This document shows, in pieces, positions 34,438-45,331 of a stretch of DNA of 64,000 bases. The notes under the pieces are model-generated. The model had not been told where the DNA came from and made no database searches. It saw only the letters and a list, made by a program, of their open reading frames with translations. This DNA comes from Pythium myriotylum. Lineage: Eukaryota > Oomycota > Peronosporomycetes > Pythiales > Pythiaceae. How positions within the stretch are numbered: position 1 is the stretch's first letter; the number at the start of each line of letters is the position of its first letter. The translations under genes were made by a program, and so were the position numbers. The DNA is taken from assembly GCA_023091665.1 (NCBI GenBank), contig JALJCQ010000003.1, forward strand, positions 1,364,001-1,428,000, given 5' to 3'.

Positions 34438-34786
34438 TGTTGGAAGGTCGCTTGGTTGGTGGGATGCAAAATGCAAAGTGAATTGATCGGGACTTAGTTC
34501 GCTGCTGCTACCTCTAAGCCGTCTGTGTGTGTCCTACGCTACCATAATCAAATGTATGTCCTACCTATCGTAAACATATGCAAACATAAACTGACTTCGT
34601 GGATACTTCAACGAAGTCGATGGGTGGCACTGGATTCAAACCAGAACCAGAACCGGACGGAGAATCTTCCACATGTCGAATCTTCCACGGAGAATCTTCT
34701 GCAGGAGAATCTTCTACAGCTGAGCTTCAACTGCCGAGCTTCAACTGGAATGATGGCGCTGGGTTCGAGGCGCATCATCTTCAACA
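34438..34786 (-). repeat. Family-1 LTR, 5' LTR of G
   Basis: 349 bp, complete ends, with a small AACCGG duplication next to CCAGAACCAG and a single GACATGTGGAAGATTC unit. Confidence 0.88.
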
Positions 34787-36036
34787 CGACGATGGCAAGC
34801 GCGAAGAACCCTGGAGCAAGTCCGTCGAGTTCCGCGACGATGAAGATGATGAAGATCAAGATGAAGCAACCGACAACCAAGATGATGAAGACATGGGTGA
34901 GCAGCCAGCCTCACCAGCACCAAGTCAGCGCAGCTACGAGCGACCGGAGTGGCAACAGGGCCAGCGGTCGCAGCGTCCAGCAGCACCAGCATCGGCCCAG
35001 CAGCCGAATGTCGACTACGCACCAGGGTCCAAGCGCCACTCTCGCACGCACTCGCTCGAGAACCTGGCTGAACCGCCAGTTGAGAAGCGCTACGGACGGG
35101 TTGGACGCACAAGTGGTGCGACTCCACCACCCACGCAAGGTCCAAGGACATCGCTCGAAGATCTGTCTGCACTGCTCACGTCGATCGAAGAGGAAGGCGT
35201 AGAAGATGAAGACGAAGAAGGCGAAGACGTGCAAGAACAAGGGGGAGAAGACCAAGATTACGAAGAGTTTGCTCTCGTCGTGAATTCAGGGGGAGAGTTG
35301 CCGACATCGTTCAAGTCGGCGATGGAATCCGACGACGCCAGCAACTGGAAGGAAGCCTGCGACTCCGAGCTCGAGTCGCTCAAGAAGAACGAGACGTGGT
35401 ACCTAGTCCCTTTGCCAGCCGGACGCAAGGCCATCACCAGCAAGTGGGTGTTCAAGGTCAAGGAAACCGCCGAAGGACTCGTCGAACGGTACAAGGCTCG
35501 ACTCGTTGCCAAGGGGTTCCTGCAGAAGTACGGCATCGACTTCGAAGAGACGTTCGCACCCGTCGCCAAGTTCACGTCGATCCGAACCATCCTCAGCATC
35601 GCCGCTCGACACAAGCTCATGATCCATCAGATGGATGTCAAGACGGCGTTCCTGAACGGCAACCTCGACGAAGAAATCTACATGAAGCAACCCGAAGGCT
35701 TCGTCGACCAGCGCCACCCCGACTACGTGTGCAAGCTCAAGCGCTCGCTCTACGGTCTCAAGCAGTCGCCACGCATGTGGAACCAGACCATCGACGCCTT
35801 CATGCGCAAGGTCGGCTTCACCAAGTGCGAGATGGACCACTGCGTGTACGTCAAGCGGAGCGGCTCAGCGATGATCTTCGTGGTGATCTACGTCGACGAC
35901 CTCATCCTCGCCTGCAACAGCCTCGAGTTGCTCACGGCGACCAAGCGTGCACTCAGCGAACGCTTCGAGATGTCCGACCTCGGCGAACTCAAGTACTACC
36001 TCGGCATGGAAGTTGACCAAGACTCGAAGTCCGGCG
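34787..36036 (+). pseudogene. Copia pol fragment I (linker and reverse transcriptase)
   Basis: Starts in the acidic linker ([15 protein letters not shown]) exactly at an LTR end and reads through the linker and reverse transcriptase, including YVDD. It stops at DQDSKSG where a - strand LTR begins (36037). It is in frame throughout but has no start and no RNase H. Variants such as ETWYLV for ETWDLV and KYYLGM for KYCLGM mark it as a separate lineage. Confidence 0.85.
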
Positions 36037-36443
36037 TGTTGGAAGGTCGCTTGGTTGGTGGGATGCAAAATGCAAAGTGAATTGATCGGGACTTAGTTCG
36101 CTGCTGCTACCTCTAAGCCGTCTGTGTGTGTCCTACGCTACCGTAATCAAATGTATGTCCTACCGATCGTAAACATATGCAAACATAGACTGACTTCGTG
36201 GATACTTCAACGAAGTCGATGGGTGGCACTGGATTCAAACCAGAACCAGACGGAGAATCTTCCACATGTCGAATCTTCCACATGTCGAATCTTCCACATG
36301 TCGAATCTTCCACATGTCGAATCTTCCACATGTCGAATCTTCCGCGGAGAATCTTCTGCAGGAGAATCTTCTACAGCCGAGCTTCAACTGCCGAGCTTCA
36401 ACTGGAATGATGACGCTGGGTTCGAGGCGCATCATCTTCAACA
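36037..36443 (-). repeat. Family-1 LTR (3' LTR of fragment J)
   Basis: 407 bp, the longest family-1 LTR in the window, with five GACATGTGGAAGATTC units. Both termini are intact. The TGTTGG end abuts fragment I. Confidence 0.88.
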
Positions 36444-36997
36444 CTCCCCCTCGACTCGACTGCGTCTTGAACACCAAGCTTGGTGCGGAGCACGTCGAAC
36501 TGGACAGTGGGGATCGGCTTGGTCATGATGTCGGCAAGCATGTCTTGGGTCGGGCAATACTGCAGACACACTTGACCGTCCTCGACCTTCTCACGAACGA
36601 AGTGGTAGCGAATGTCGATGTGCTTGGTGCGCTTGTGGAACTCGGGGTTCTTGGCCAACGCGATCGCGCCTTGGTTGTCTTCGTACACCGTGAGCGCTTG
36701 GTCGCTTGCAACTTCGCCGAGTTCGCACAGGAACGCCTTGAGCCACACGGCTTCTTGGATCGCTTCCGATAGAGCCATGTACTCTGCTTCGGTCGAGGAG
36801 AGGGCGACAGTTCGCTGCTTCTTGCTGCGCCAGCTGATGCACCCGCCGTTGAGCATGAACACGTAGCCGCTGGTGCTTCGACGTGACTCGATGTCGCCAG
36901 CCCAGTCGGCGTCGGAGTAGCCGACCAGTCTTCCGTCGTTCGATGCCGAGAACTGCAGGCCGTACGTCGGAGTCGCTTGCAGATACCGGAGCACACG
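36398..36997 (-). pseudogene. Copia RNase H fragment J
   Basis: On the - strand this encodes [16 protein letters not shown] and YSDADWAGD through the normal RNase H end in the LTR. It begins abruptly at a non-LTR breakpoint (36997/36998), where it is fused to a + strand LTR piece. No start codon. Confidence 0.85.
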
Positions 36998-39030
36998 ATT
37001 CTCCGTGGAAGATTCGACATGTGGAAGATTCGACATGTGGAAGATTCTCCGTCTGGTTCTGGTTTGAATCCAGTGCCACCCATCGACTTCGTTGAAGTAT
37101 CCACGAAGTCAGTCTATGTTTGCATATGTTTACGATAGGTAGGACATACATATGATTACGGTAGCGTAGGACACACACAGACGGCTTAGAGGTAGCAGCA
37201 GCGAACTAAGTCCCGATCAATTCACTTTGCATTTTGCATCCCACCAACCAAGCGACCTTCCAACAGGTTATGAGCCCAAGCCCAGCCGACTCTGCCTCCA
37301 CCGACTTCGCCTCCCCAGCCTTCGCCATGGATTCGACCACCCCAGCTCGCATCAACAAGTTCGACGGAACCAACTTCCACACATGGAAGTTCAAGATGCA
37401 GATGGTGCTCGAAGAACGCGACGTCTGGGAAGTTGTCTGTGGAGAGGTCAAACTCGAGCAGTGCCAGACCGACGCGGACCGAGCCCTCTTCAAGAAGAAG
37501 TCTCGCAAGGCGCTCGCGATGATCTGTCTCGCGATGGAAGACTCGCAGCTCCCGCTGGTTCGGTCGGCGAGTGGTGCGCAAGATGCATGGTCAAGACTGG
37601 AAGAACACTTCGAGAAGAAGAGCCTTGCCAACAAGCTCTTTCTTCGTCGTCGTTTCTTCACGACCATGATGGAAGAAGGTGACGATGTGCTCACGCACAT
37701 CAACAAGCTCAAGACCCTGGCGGAGCAACTCGACGCAGTCGGCGCTCCGGTCAGCGAAGACGACTTGGTGATCACGCTTCTCGGCAGTCTCAGCGAGTCG
37801 TACCAGTTCCTCATCACGGCGTTGGAGTCGCGTGTCGACGCGCTCACGTGGGAACTCGTGACGTCTCGGCTGCTCCACGAAGACATGAAGCGCAAGGAGC
37901 AAGGTGGCGACGGAGCCACGCTTGGCCAAGCGTTCATGACAAGTGACGCGAAGCCCAAGGGCCGTGCAGTCAAGAAGACTGGCACGTGCAACTACTGCGG
38001 CAAGATCGGTCATTGGGCCGCGGAGTGCCACTCGCGTGTCAAGGACAACGGCAACGGCAACGGCAACTCCGGCGGCAACGGCAACGGCAACGGCAACCCT
38101 CGGCAACGGTTCCAGCGAGCGAACCTTGCGCGAGATGAAGACCCCGGCGAGTACCTGTTCTCGGTCGGGAAGACCCAAGGCAAGTCGAGTCAATCCACGG
38201 CGTGGTTGGTCGACTCGGGTGCGACTCAGCACATGTCGCGAACCAAGCAGTTCATGATGAACTACAAGAAGATTGACCCAGTCGACGTGCATCTGGCCGA
38301 TGGTGGCACGGTCCAAGCAGTTGGCGTGGGAGACATTCTCATGTCGATGAAGACTCCAAGCGGTGTCAAGAAGGGTTTGCTCACCAACGTGTGGCATATC
38401 CCCAAGCTCAGCCGCAACCTGTTCTCGGTCGGAAGATTCACGGAGGACGTTGCTCCCGTGACGTTCGACAAGGACGGTTGCTTCGTCGTGCTCAAGGGCG
38501 CCAAGCGGACCATCGGCACTCGAATCGGCAAGGGTCTGTTCAAGCTCAACATGTCTCCAGTATCGACTGAAGCAGCCCACGCCGCCAGTGCAAGACGAGG
38601 TCGCGCCATGTCCAAGTCGTACCTCTGGCACCTCCGACTCGGTCACATCGGCTTCAGCGGACTCGAAGCCATCGTCAAGAAGGACCTCGCCGACGGACTC
38701 GATATCGGGTCTGTGCAAGAGTGGGAGGTCTGTGAAGGCTGTGCACTCGGCAAGCTGACTCGCGTCAAGTTCCAGTCGGGCACGACCAAGCGGTCTGCGA
38801 ATCTGCTTGACGTCGTGTACAGCGATGTGGCCGGCCCCATGAAGACTCCGACTTTCGGCGGCATGAAGTACTTTGCCACCTTCACCGACGACAAGTCTCG
38901 ACTGTGCAAGTTGTACCTGATGCGGTCCAAGGACGAAGTCTACGACAAGTTCGTCGAGTTCGTCAACTGGGCCGAGAACCAAACCGGTCGTCGAGTCAAG
39001 GTGCTTCGGACCGACGGCGGCGGTGAGTAC
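36998..39030 (+). mobile_element. Family-1 copia element K, 3' half missing
   Basis: 5'-truncated LTR (36998-37265, 268 bp), primer binding site, then gag, zinc knuckle, protease and the start of integrase. The internal sequence ends inside the integrase core at RTDGGGEY (39030), where a - strand LTR begins. Confidence 0.87.
37270..39030 (+). pseudogene. Truncated copia gag-protease-integrase of element K
   Basis: ATG 37270 lies inside the primer binding site. Encodes the full gag domain, CCHC knuckle, protease, HHCC domain and the integrase core up to the second catalytic Asp (RTDGGGEY). It then ends within a few bases in LTR sequence (stop at 39034-39036). One substitution (LADGGT for LADDGT) distinguishes it. 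The third catalytic Glu, reverse transcriptase and RNase H are absent. Confidence 0.87.
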
Positions 39031-39375
39031 TGTTGAAGGTCGCTTGGTTGGTGGGATGCAAAATGCAAAGTGAATTGATCGGGACTTAGTTCGCTGCTGC
39101 TACCTCTAAGCCGTCTGTGTGTGTCCTACGCTACCGTAATCAAATGTATGTCCTACCGATCGTAAACATATGCGAACATGAACTGACTTCGTGGATACTT
39201 CAACGAAGTCGATGGGTGGCACTGGATTCAAACCAGAACCAGAACCAGACGGAGAATCTTCCACATGTCGAATCTTCCACATGTCGAATCTTCCACATGT
39301 CGAATCTTTTGCAGGAGAATCTTCTACAGCCGAGCTTCAACTGCCGAGCTTCAACTGGAATGATGACGCTGGGTT
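39031..39375 (-). repeat. Family-1 LTR, inner end truncated
   Basis: Begins TGTTGAAGG (one base shorter than other copies) and breaks at GGGTTC, where it is joined to reverse-transcriptase sequence of fragment L. It carries a duplicated AACCAG. Confidence 0.85.
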
Positions 39376-39770
39376 CTCAAGCAGTCACCACGCATGTGGA
39401 ACCAGACCATCGACGCCTTCATGCGCAAGGTCGGCTTCACCAAGTGCGAGATGGACCACTGCGTGTACGTCAAGCGGAGCGGCTCAGCGATGATCTTCGT
39501 GGTGATCTACGTCGACGACCTCATCCTCGCCTGCAACAGCCTCGAGTTGCTCACGGCGACCAAGCGTGCACTCAGCGAACGCTTCGAGATGTCCGACCTC
39601 GGCGAACTCAAGTACTGCCTCGGCATGGAAGTTGATCAAGACTCGAAGTCCGGCGATGTCACCATGCGGCAGACCAAGTTCCTGCAGTCGATCCTGACCA
39701 AGTTCGGCATGCAAGACTGCAAACCAGTGAAGACCCCTCAAGACCCCGGACTGAAGCTGACCAAAGCCAT
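39376..39770 (+). pseudogene. Copia reverse-transcriptase fragment L
   Basis: From [14 protein letters not shown] through YVDDLILA to KLTKAM. The frame is open, with no start or end of its own. It ends at an inverted junction with fragment M. Confidence 0.83.
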
Positions 39771-40312
39771 GTCATCAGACACGAAGAACTGCGGGCCATA
39801 GGTTGGAGTCGCTTGCAGGTAGCGGAGCACGCGCTTGGGAGCTTGCCAGTGTGTTGGACACGGGTTCGTGGCGAAGTGGCTGAGTGTGCCGACTGCCGCT
39901 GCGAGGTCTGGTCGAGTGGCAACCATGAGGTACATCAGTGCGCCGACTGCACTTCGGTACGACACGTTCTTCACGGTTTCTTCATGCTTGCAACCATCTT
40001 CGCACATGGCCTTGGTCAGCTTCAGCCCGGGGTCTTGAGGGGTCTTCACTGGTTTGCAGTCTTGCATGCCGAACTTGGTCAGGATCGACTGCAGGAACTT
40101 GATCTGCCGCATGGTCACGTCGCCTGACTTCGAGTCGTGCTCAACTCCCATGCCGAGGTGGCACTTGAGTTCGCCGAGGTCGGACATCTCGAAGCGTTCG
40201 CTGAGTGCGCGCTTGGTCGCCGTGGGCAACTCGAGGCTGTTGCAGGCGAGGATGAGGTCGTCGACGTAGATCACCACGAAGATCATCGCTGAGCCGCTCC
40301 GCTTGACGTACA
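39771..40312 (-). pseudogene. Copia reverse-transcriptase fragment M, diverged
   Basis: On the - strand from YVKRSGSAM and YVDD to [11 protein letters not shown]. It overlaps L in inverted orientation, but with more substitutions than any other family-1 copy ([50 protein letters not shown]). It therefore represents an older sub-lineage. Confidence 0.83.
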
Positions 40313-43300
40313 GGCCCCGTCCCTGACGACGCTCGACGAGCTGGTCGAGTTCCTGAGTCTGTATGACCTCTCCGACGGCGTCACCAAGACCGCCAAGCCA
40401 GCAGGAAGTGGGCAACCAGCAGCTAAGCGCGTGAAGCTTGACGAGAGCAAAGCCTAGGAGAGCGCGCATGCAGTCATCGCAGACCGCAAGCGCAAGCCCG
40501 CGAAACAGACCAAAACCAAGCATTCGATCAAGAAAGAAGCTGGCGAGGACGTGCCGCCGGCCTGGTCCATCACCAACAAGACCCTGTGCTACGGGTGCAA
40601 AGACCGAGGCCACATCGCGGCTGACGCGGCGTGCCCGAAGTACAGCGAGCGCCGAGCACGCAAGACGCCGCTGCTGGACGCTGCGCTCAAGGCAGTTGAG
40701 GAGAACTCGGAGTGAGGAGCCGGCGTCAGGTGGGCCGAGATCATCATGGACTCCGGCGCGTCGTACCACCTGCCGGGCCAGCGCTCCTCACTACGACACA
40801 CCGCTCGATATACCCGCCCAAGCGGCTCCAAGTTGCGGACGGTCGCACCGTCGAAATCGTAACGGTCGGCGATCTGCACCTGCAGACCGTAGTACCCAAC
40901 AGTCGCAGTAAGCTCGAGTTATTCGACGACGTCGTCCCAAACACATTCTACATACCTGGTCTGTCAGTCACGCTGCTGTCGGTGTTCCGACTCGTCCAAG
41001 CCGGCAACAACGTTCTCTTCGCCAACAACCAGTGGTCGGTGACGAGGGGCCGCAAGCGCGCACCAGTCCTTCGAGCTGTCGCATCCAACGGCATCTATCG
41101 CGTGCTCACGCCTACAACGCACGTCGACAACGACTCTGACGCTGCGCTCGCCGCGCGCGCACGTCAGAACCCGAAGGCAGAAACACTTGAGGTACTTCAC
41201 CAGCGCATGGGGCATCTGAACCTTGGCGCGTGCCGCCGACTGGACGCCAGCGGCACAGTCGACGGCGTCTCACTGCAGCCCGGATCGCCGCCGCCAACGT
41301 GTACCGCGTGCGCGCTCGCCAAAGTCACGGAAGCGCTGACTCCACGCGAGCGGTCAAGCTCACAAGAAGTGGGCGACCGCGTATGTCCACACAGATGGTG
41401 GCGGCGAGTTCAAGACGGAGAACTTCCGCGAGCTGGTCGCCGCCCGCGGCCTCCACCACCACCACCACTCCGTTCGGTACCGCAGCAGTCAGAACGGAGT
41501 TGCCGAGCGAATGATCCGCACCGTCTCGGAGATGGCGTGTGCGATGCTGATCAAGAGCCGCCTGCCCCACTACATGTGGGAAGACGCGCTGTTACACGCA
41601 GCGTACATTCGCAATCGCATCCCACGCAAGGGGTCGACCGTGACCCCTCACGAGCGAATCTTTGGAACCCGGTCGAACTTGCGCCAGGTACCAGTGTTCG
41701 GCCAATCCGTCGTCGTTCGAGTCCCTGACAAGGTTCGCAAGAAACGGTTTTGGTTTGATGGCCGCGGCGAACTTGGTGCGTTCGTCGCCTTCTCTGAGCA
41801 CATCCGCGGGTACAAGGTGTTCGTGCCAGGCAGCACACAGCGGATCAGAGAGAGCACGTCGACGCTCCGAGCGAATCGCCGCCCGGCAGACCACTCCGGC
41901 ATTCATTGGCCTCGCGAGATCATAAAGGAGCCACTCAACCTGTGGGAGGCCCGCAAGTCGCCGCAGTGGCCCCAGTGGGAGAAGGCCACATGGACCGAAA
42001 TCCGGGTGCTCGCGGCAAACAACACGTACGAGCCCGTCGACCTGCCGGCCGGCGCGCGCGCGCTCGACAACACGGTTCAGCTCCGAGTGAAGACTGCCGC
42101 TGACGGCACGATCGAGAAGTACAAGGTTCGTGTCTGCGCCCGTGGAGATCGGCAGGTCTACCAGGAAAACTACACCGAGACACGTGCCCCCGTGGTGGAC
42201 CTCGTGTGCGTCAAGGTGTTCCTAGTGCTCGCGGCCAGGTTCAAGATGGACATGCGCCAGGGCGACGTGCCGGCGGCATACCTCAAGGCTGCGCTCAAGA
42301 AAACGGTATATGTTAAGCAGGTGAGGGGCTTCAAAGAACCTGGGCAAGAGGACAAGGTGTGGCGACTCAAGAAAGCGCTCCACGGACTCAAACAAGCAGG
42401 TCGGGAGTGGAACCTTGAAGTCGATCGGTTTCTGCGTGAGTACGGGCTCACTCAAGTCAAGGACCTCGGCGAGCCAGCAAGCTTCCTCGGTATGCGCGTT
42501 CGGCGAACAAGGGACGCCATCCGGCTCTCGCAAACCGCATACGTCGCCGAAACGCTCCACCGCTTCGCGATGGACGAAGCGAGAGCCACGTACACGCCAA
42601 TGGTGCCAAAGACCCGACTCGACACGCTCACAAGCGAGCCGACGCATGAAGAGACGGAGTTCATGCGGAACAAGCCGTTCCGACAAGTCATGGGCAGCCT
42701 CTTGTACCTTGCGCGCGTGTCGAGGCCCGACCTTTCGTTTGCAGTCAACCAGCTCGCGCGAAGCCTCGCCGACTCGCGTGGGCCGCGGCCAAACACGTGC
42801 TCCGGTACCTACGGCACACCAAGGATCTTGAACTCGTGCTCCAGCCGACGGACTGCGCGTCGTCACCGACGCCGACTGGGCGAACGATCTTCAAGACCGT
42901 AAGTCCGTGTCGGGGTTTGTCGTGTACCTCTTCGGTTGCCCAGTTCACTGGGGCTTAACCAAGCAGACCGTCGTCGCGCTCTCTAGCACGACGGCGGAGT
43001 TCATCGCGGCGAACGACGGCCTGCAGCAAGCTGAGTGGGTTCGGCTCGTGGTAGACGAGATGCTGAAGCCGCGGCAGCCCGTGTTGACCCTTCAGATCGA
43101 CAGCCAGCCAGCACTGCAAAGGATCAAGCGCGAGGGCAGCAGTGGTGCTCAAAAAGCGATGGACATTAGGTTCCACGCGCTCAAGGACGCGTGGCGGAAC
43201 TCGGCGATGGCGCTCGAGTATGTACCGACGACAGAAAACCCGGCCGACATGCTGACCAAGGCCCTGAGACGACACGACCTCCTGCACAAGCGGAGCCTGT

Positions 43301-43350
43301 GGGGCTTGTCCTGCTCGGAACCGGGTGACGACCTGGGAGCAGCCGCTTGA
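40313..43350 (+). pseudogene. Family-3 copia gag-pol, decayed
   Basis: A different copia lineage with at least three frames used in turn. Visible pieces: the end of gag, a CCHC-like knuckle (CYGCKDRGH), protease MDSGASYHL (about 40746), HHCC domain (HQRMGHLNL...CTAC), the second and third integrase residues (HTDGGGEF, NGVAERMIRT), reverse transcriptase (LRVKTAADGTIEKYK, MDMRQGDVPAAYLKA, LHGLKQAGREWNLE) and RNase H (TTAEFIAAN, TENPADMLTKAL). Two in-frame deletions remove key parts: the first integrase Asp region (near 41375) and the YVDD catalytic region (FLREYGL joined to TQVKDLGEP near 42450). It cannot encode a working enzyme set. Confidence 0.85.
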
Positions 43351-43358
43351 GGGGGAGG

Positions 43359-43646
43359 TGTTGGTCAGGGTCACGTAAGGTCAAGCGGCTGCTCCCGCAT
43401 GAAGCCAGCAGGGGTTCGCTGGTCTTTGGCCGGCGCGGTCGTGCGAGAAGAGTTCACGCAATCACGGGACACAGGCCCCGTGACGCGGATGGGTCAGGGC
43501 TGCAGAAGCACGGCCGGCGAGCTGATCGTTCCCGCGGGGCGGGACAACGCGGACACAAGCCACAGAACGTAGAACGTAGAGTCGATCGCCACACACAAGT
43601 AAATTTCCTTTCTACTTCACACGCCATCGCCATCTACGGTCCAACA
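43359..43646 (+). repeat. Family-3 LTR (3' LTR)
   Basis: 288 bp starting TGTTGG after a purine tract (GAGGGGGAGG) and ending CCAACA, so the ends are inverted repeats of each other. The 5' LTR is not in the window because the element is cut at 40313. The DNA that follows encodes a transposase. Confidence 0.72.
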
Positions 43647-43657
43647 GGATCAAGGAG

Positions 43658-44534
43658 ATGGAAGAGAACAACTTCCACATGACAGTGGTGGCTGCGATCA
43701 GTGCGGCCGGATTCGCGCCGCCCCCGCAGCTCATTTTACCGGAAAAGCGGCTCCTAAAGTCCGACTTTACGGCTGTGACGATCCCCAATACCTGCCTGAC
43801 CGGCGCGCCCAAGGGCTTCAGCAATCAAACGGGTTTTCAGCTCTGGCTGCGACATTTTCATCATGCGCTCATCGAGAGCAACGTCGTATTCCCCGCGTAG
43901 GGGAGATCTCCACCCAAGAGTGGTCGTTCTTGTTCTACAACAGCTCAACTCACATCTGCCCAGATATGTTCCTCATTTGAATTGTACTTATTCATGATAT
44001 GAATAATTTTGAATCGTATTATGAACTTGTAGAGGCTGTGGAGCTCTGTCTTGACATGTACATTTTTCTGGTGGCGTTGCCAGCAAAAGTCACGTACCTC
44101 TACCAACCGCTCGACGTTGCAGTCTTTAGGGCGTTCAGGGGAGAGATCCGGGAGGAGTTGGAGCGTCTCTTACTGTCACAGATGCCTGTTCGATCACCAA
44201 GCGTGAAGCCATTCGAATTGCCTGTGATGCCTATCAGAAATCGATCATTGACTGTCCTGCGAGCGGCATAAACGGCTTTGCGATCACGGGTCTTTATCCA
44301 CCCATCCTTGTCCAGATGAAGCGCCGTCTGCGCCTCTCGACGAATGGAGGCGTGCAAGGAAATGTTGGAAAGGCTTCTTGGCTCAAGCGTAAGCAGACTG
44401 AAGTCCGTTTGGACGTCCTCACGCTCCCCCCCGATCCCACCGTCGGTGGAAAGCGTGCTAAGAAGACGCGTACAACTGTAGACATCGCAGGAAGACTTGT
44501 CACAAAGGAAATGGTCGCGCAGGTAGAGCTCTAA
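43658..44534 (+). pseudogene. DDE_1 (pogo/Tigger-like) transposase remnant
   Basis: Broken over several frames. 43658-43900 reads HMTVVAAISAAGFAPPP and GAPKGFSNQTGFQLWLRHF. About 43938-43980 holds a STHICPDM-type segment in which I do not see the second catalytic Asp. 43999-44200 gives YIFLVALPAKVTYLYQPLDV (third Asp region), and 44200-44534 gives a C-terminal tail beginning SITKREAIRIACDAY. These match the DDE superfamily endonuclease fold of pogo-type elements. The N-terminal DNA-binding part and first catalytic Asp are missing on the side where the family-3 LTR sits. Terminal repeats were not found. Confidence 0.7.
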
Positions 44535-44605
44535 CATGTCGTGCACTAAACTGATTCCCCCCCAAATCAGACAGTTTTTGCTCATTTTCGAATTTCGATT
44601 TATTA

Positions 44606-44802
44606 GGGGGGGGGGGGGGGGTCAAAGTTGAGAAATCGTCGCACAATTCCAAGCAGCTGCTCGGCCCGAAATTGAGCAGGTCCTTGGACCAATTCTAAGT
44701 TGGTTCAAAGCTTCCACACTGCTGTTCGAGTTGCTGATTGCTGATACTTTTCCGCAAAATTCTAGATTCATAGTAACAACATTTGGGAATGCCGTAGTGA
44801 CA
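44606..44802. repeat. Harbinger left terminal inverted repeat
   Basis: Begins with 16 G residues, then TCAAAGTTGAGAAATCGTCG. It pairs with 46790-46976. The right arm has only 6 C residues at its tip, so the homopolymer differs in length. Confidence 0.8.
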
Positions 44803-45331
44803 GTTCAAGGAACGCACTCGAGACGGGAGGAAACATGCCGATATGAAGTGAGCGGTATGTTCTACGCCTTGCCAGGGTCTCCGTGGATCGCGCGGAGGTT
44901 GGCTGAGTCTTGTATGAACGCCACGACCGTGCAAATGTCGTCAGGCGTCAAACAGACCACAGCGCGTCCCCCGCTATCACCGTCAGCGTCCATGTTTCCT
45001 TTGACGGCGTTTCTTGCGATGCTCCGTGCCTTCTCGCAGATTCCCTCAGAAGAGTGCCTTCAACGCACCCAAGAATTCAGAAATTGCTCATTGGAAAGCT
45101 GCTTGATTCAAAATTAAGCATAAGCAGAAAACGGTCCCAAATTCGAGCAACACCAAAACCAAAATAACAGCAGCGTTTTTTTTTAACTTTGACCCCCCCC
45201 CCCCCCCCCCCGCAATTCGCCGTGGCGCGTCTGCAGACGAGATGAATACCTACATGCGCATTGCTGGGTATGAGGGACATGATGCGTGAAGAGGTCACAC
45301 CTCATTTCATTTAATCACCGCTTTCACATTA
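44803..45331. other. Harbinger internal non-coding segment
   Basis: No gene recognised. It contains an AACCAAAATAACAGCAGCG-T(n)-AACTTTGAC-C(n) motif (about 45158-45211) that resembles the DNA just outside the right end (46984-47024), suggesting a second, related terminal sequence. Confidence 0.5.

Larger units (their letters stand above)
30993..34786 (-). mobile_element. Family-1 copia element G, inverted counterpart of F
   Basis: LTRs at 30993-31364 (372 bp) and 34438-34786 (349 bp, one 16-bp unit fewer) flank an internal region carrying exactly the same deletion junction as F (32028-32030; CCAGCGG joined to CGCACTG on the - strand). G keeps the long Asn/Gly repeat that F has lost, and there are scattered substitutions. 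Its right LTR end abuts pol sequence CGACGATGG of fragment I on the opposite strand. Confidence 0.9.

Noticed and set aside
30993..34786. Simple insertion of element G into fragment H with a CCGTT target duplication
   Set aside because: The right flank is CGACG, not CCGTT, so the two LTR ends do not share a duplication.
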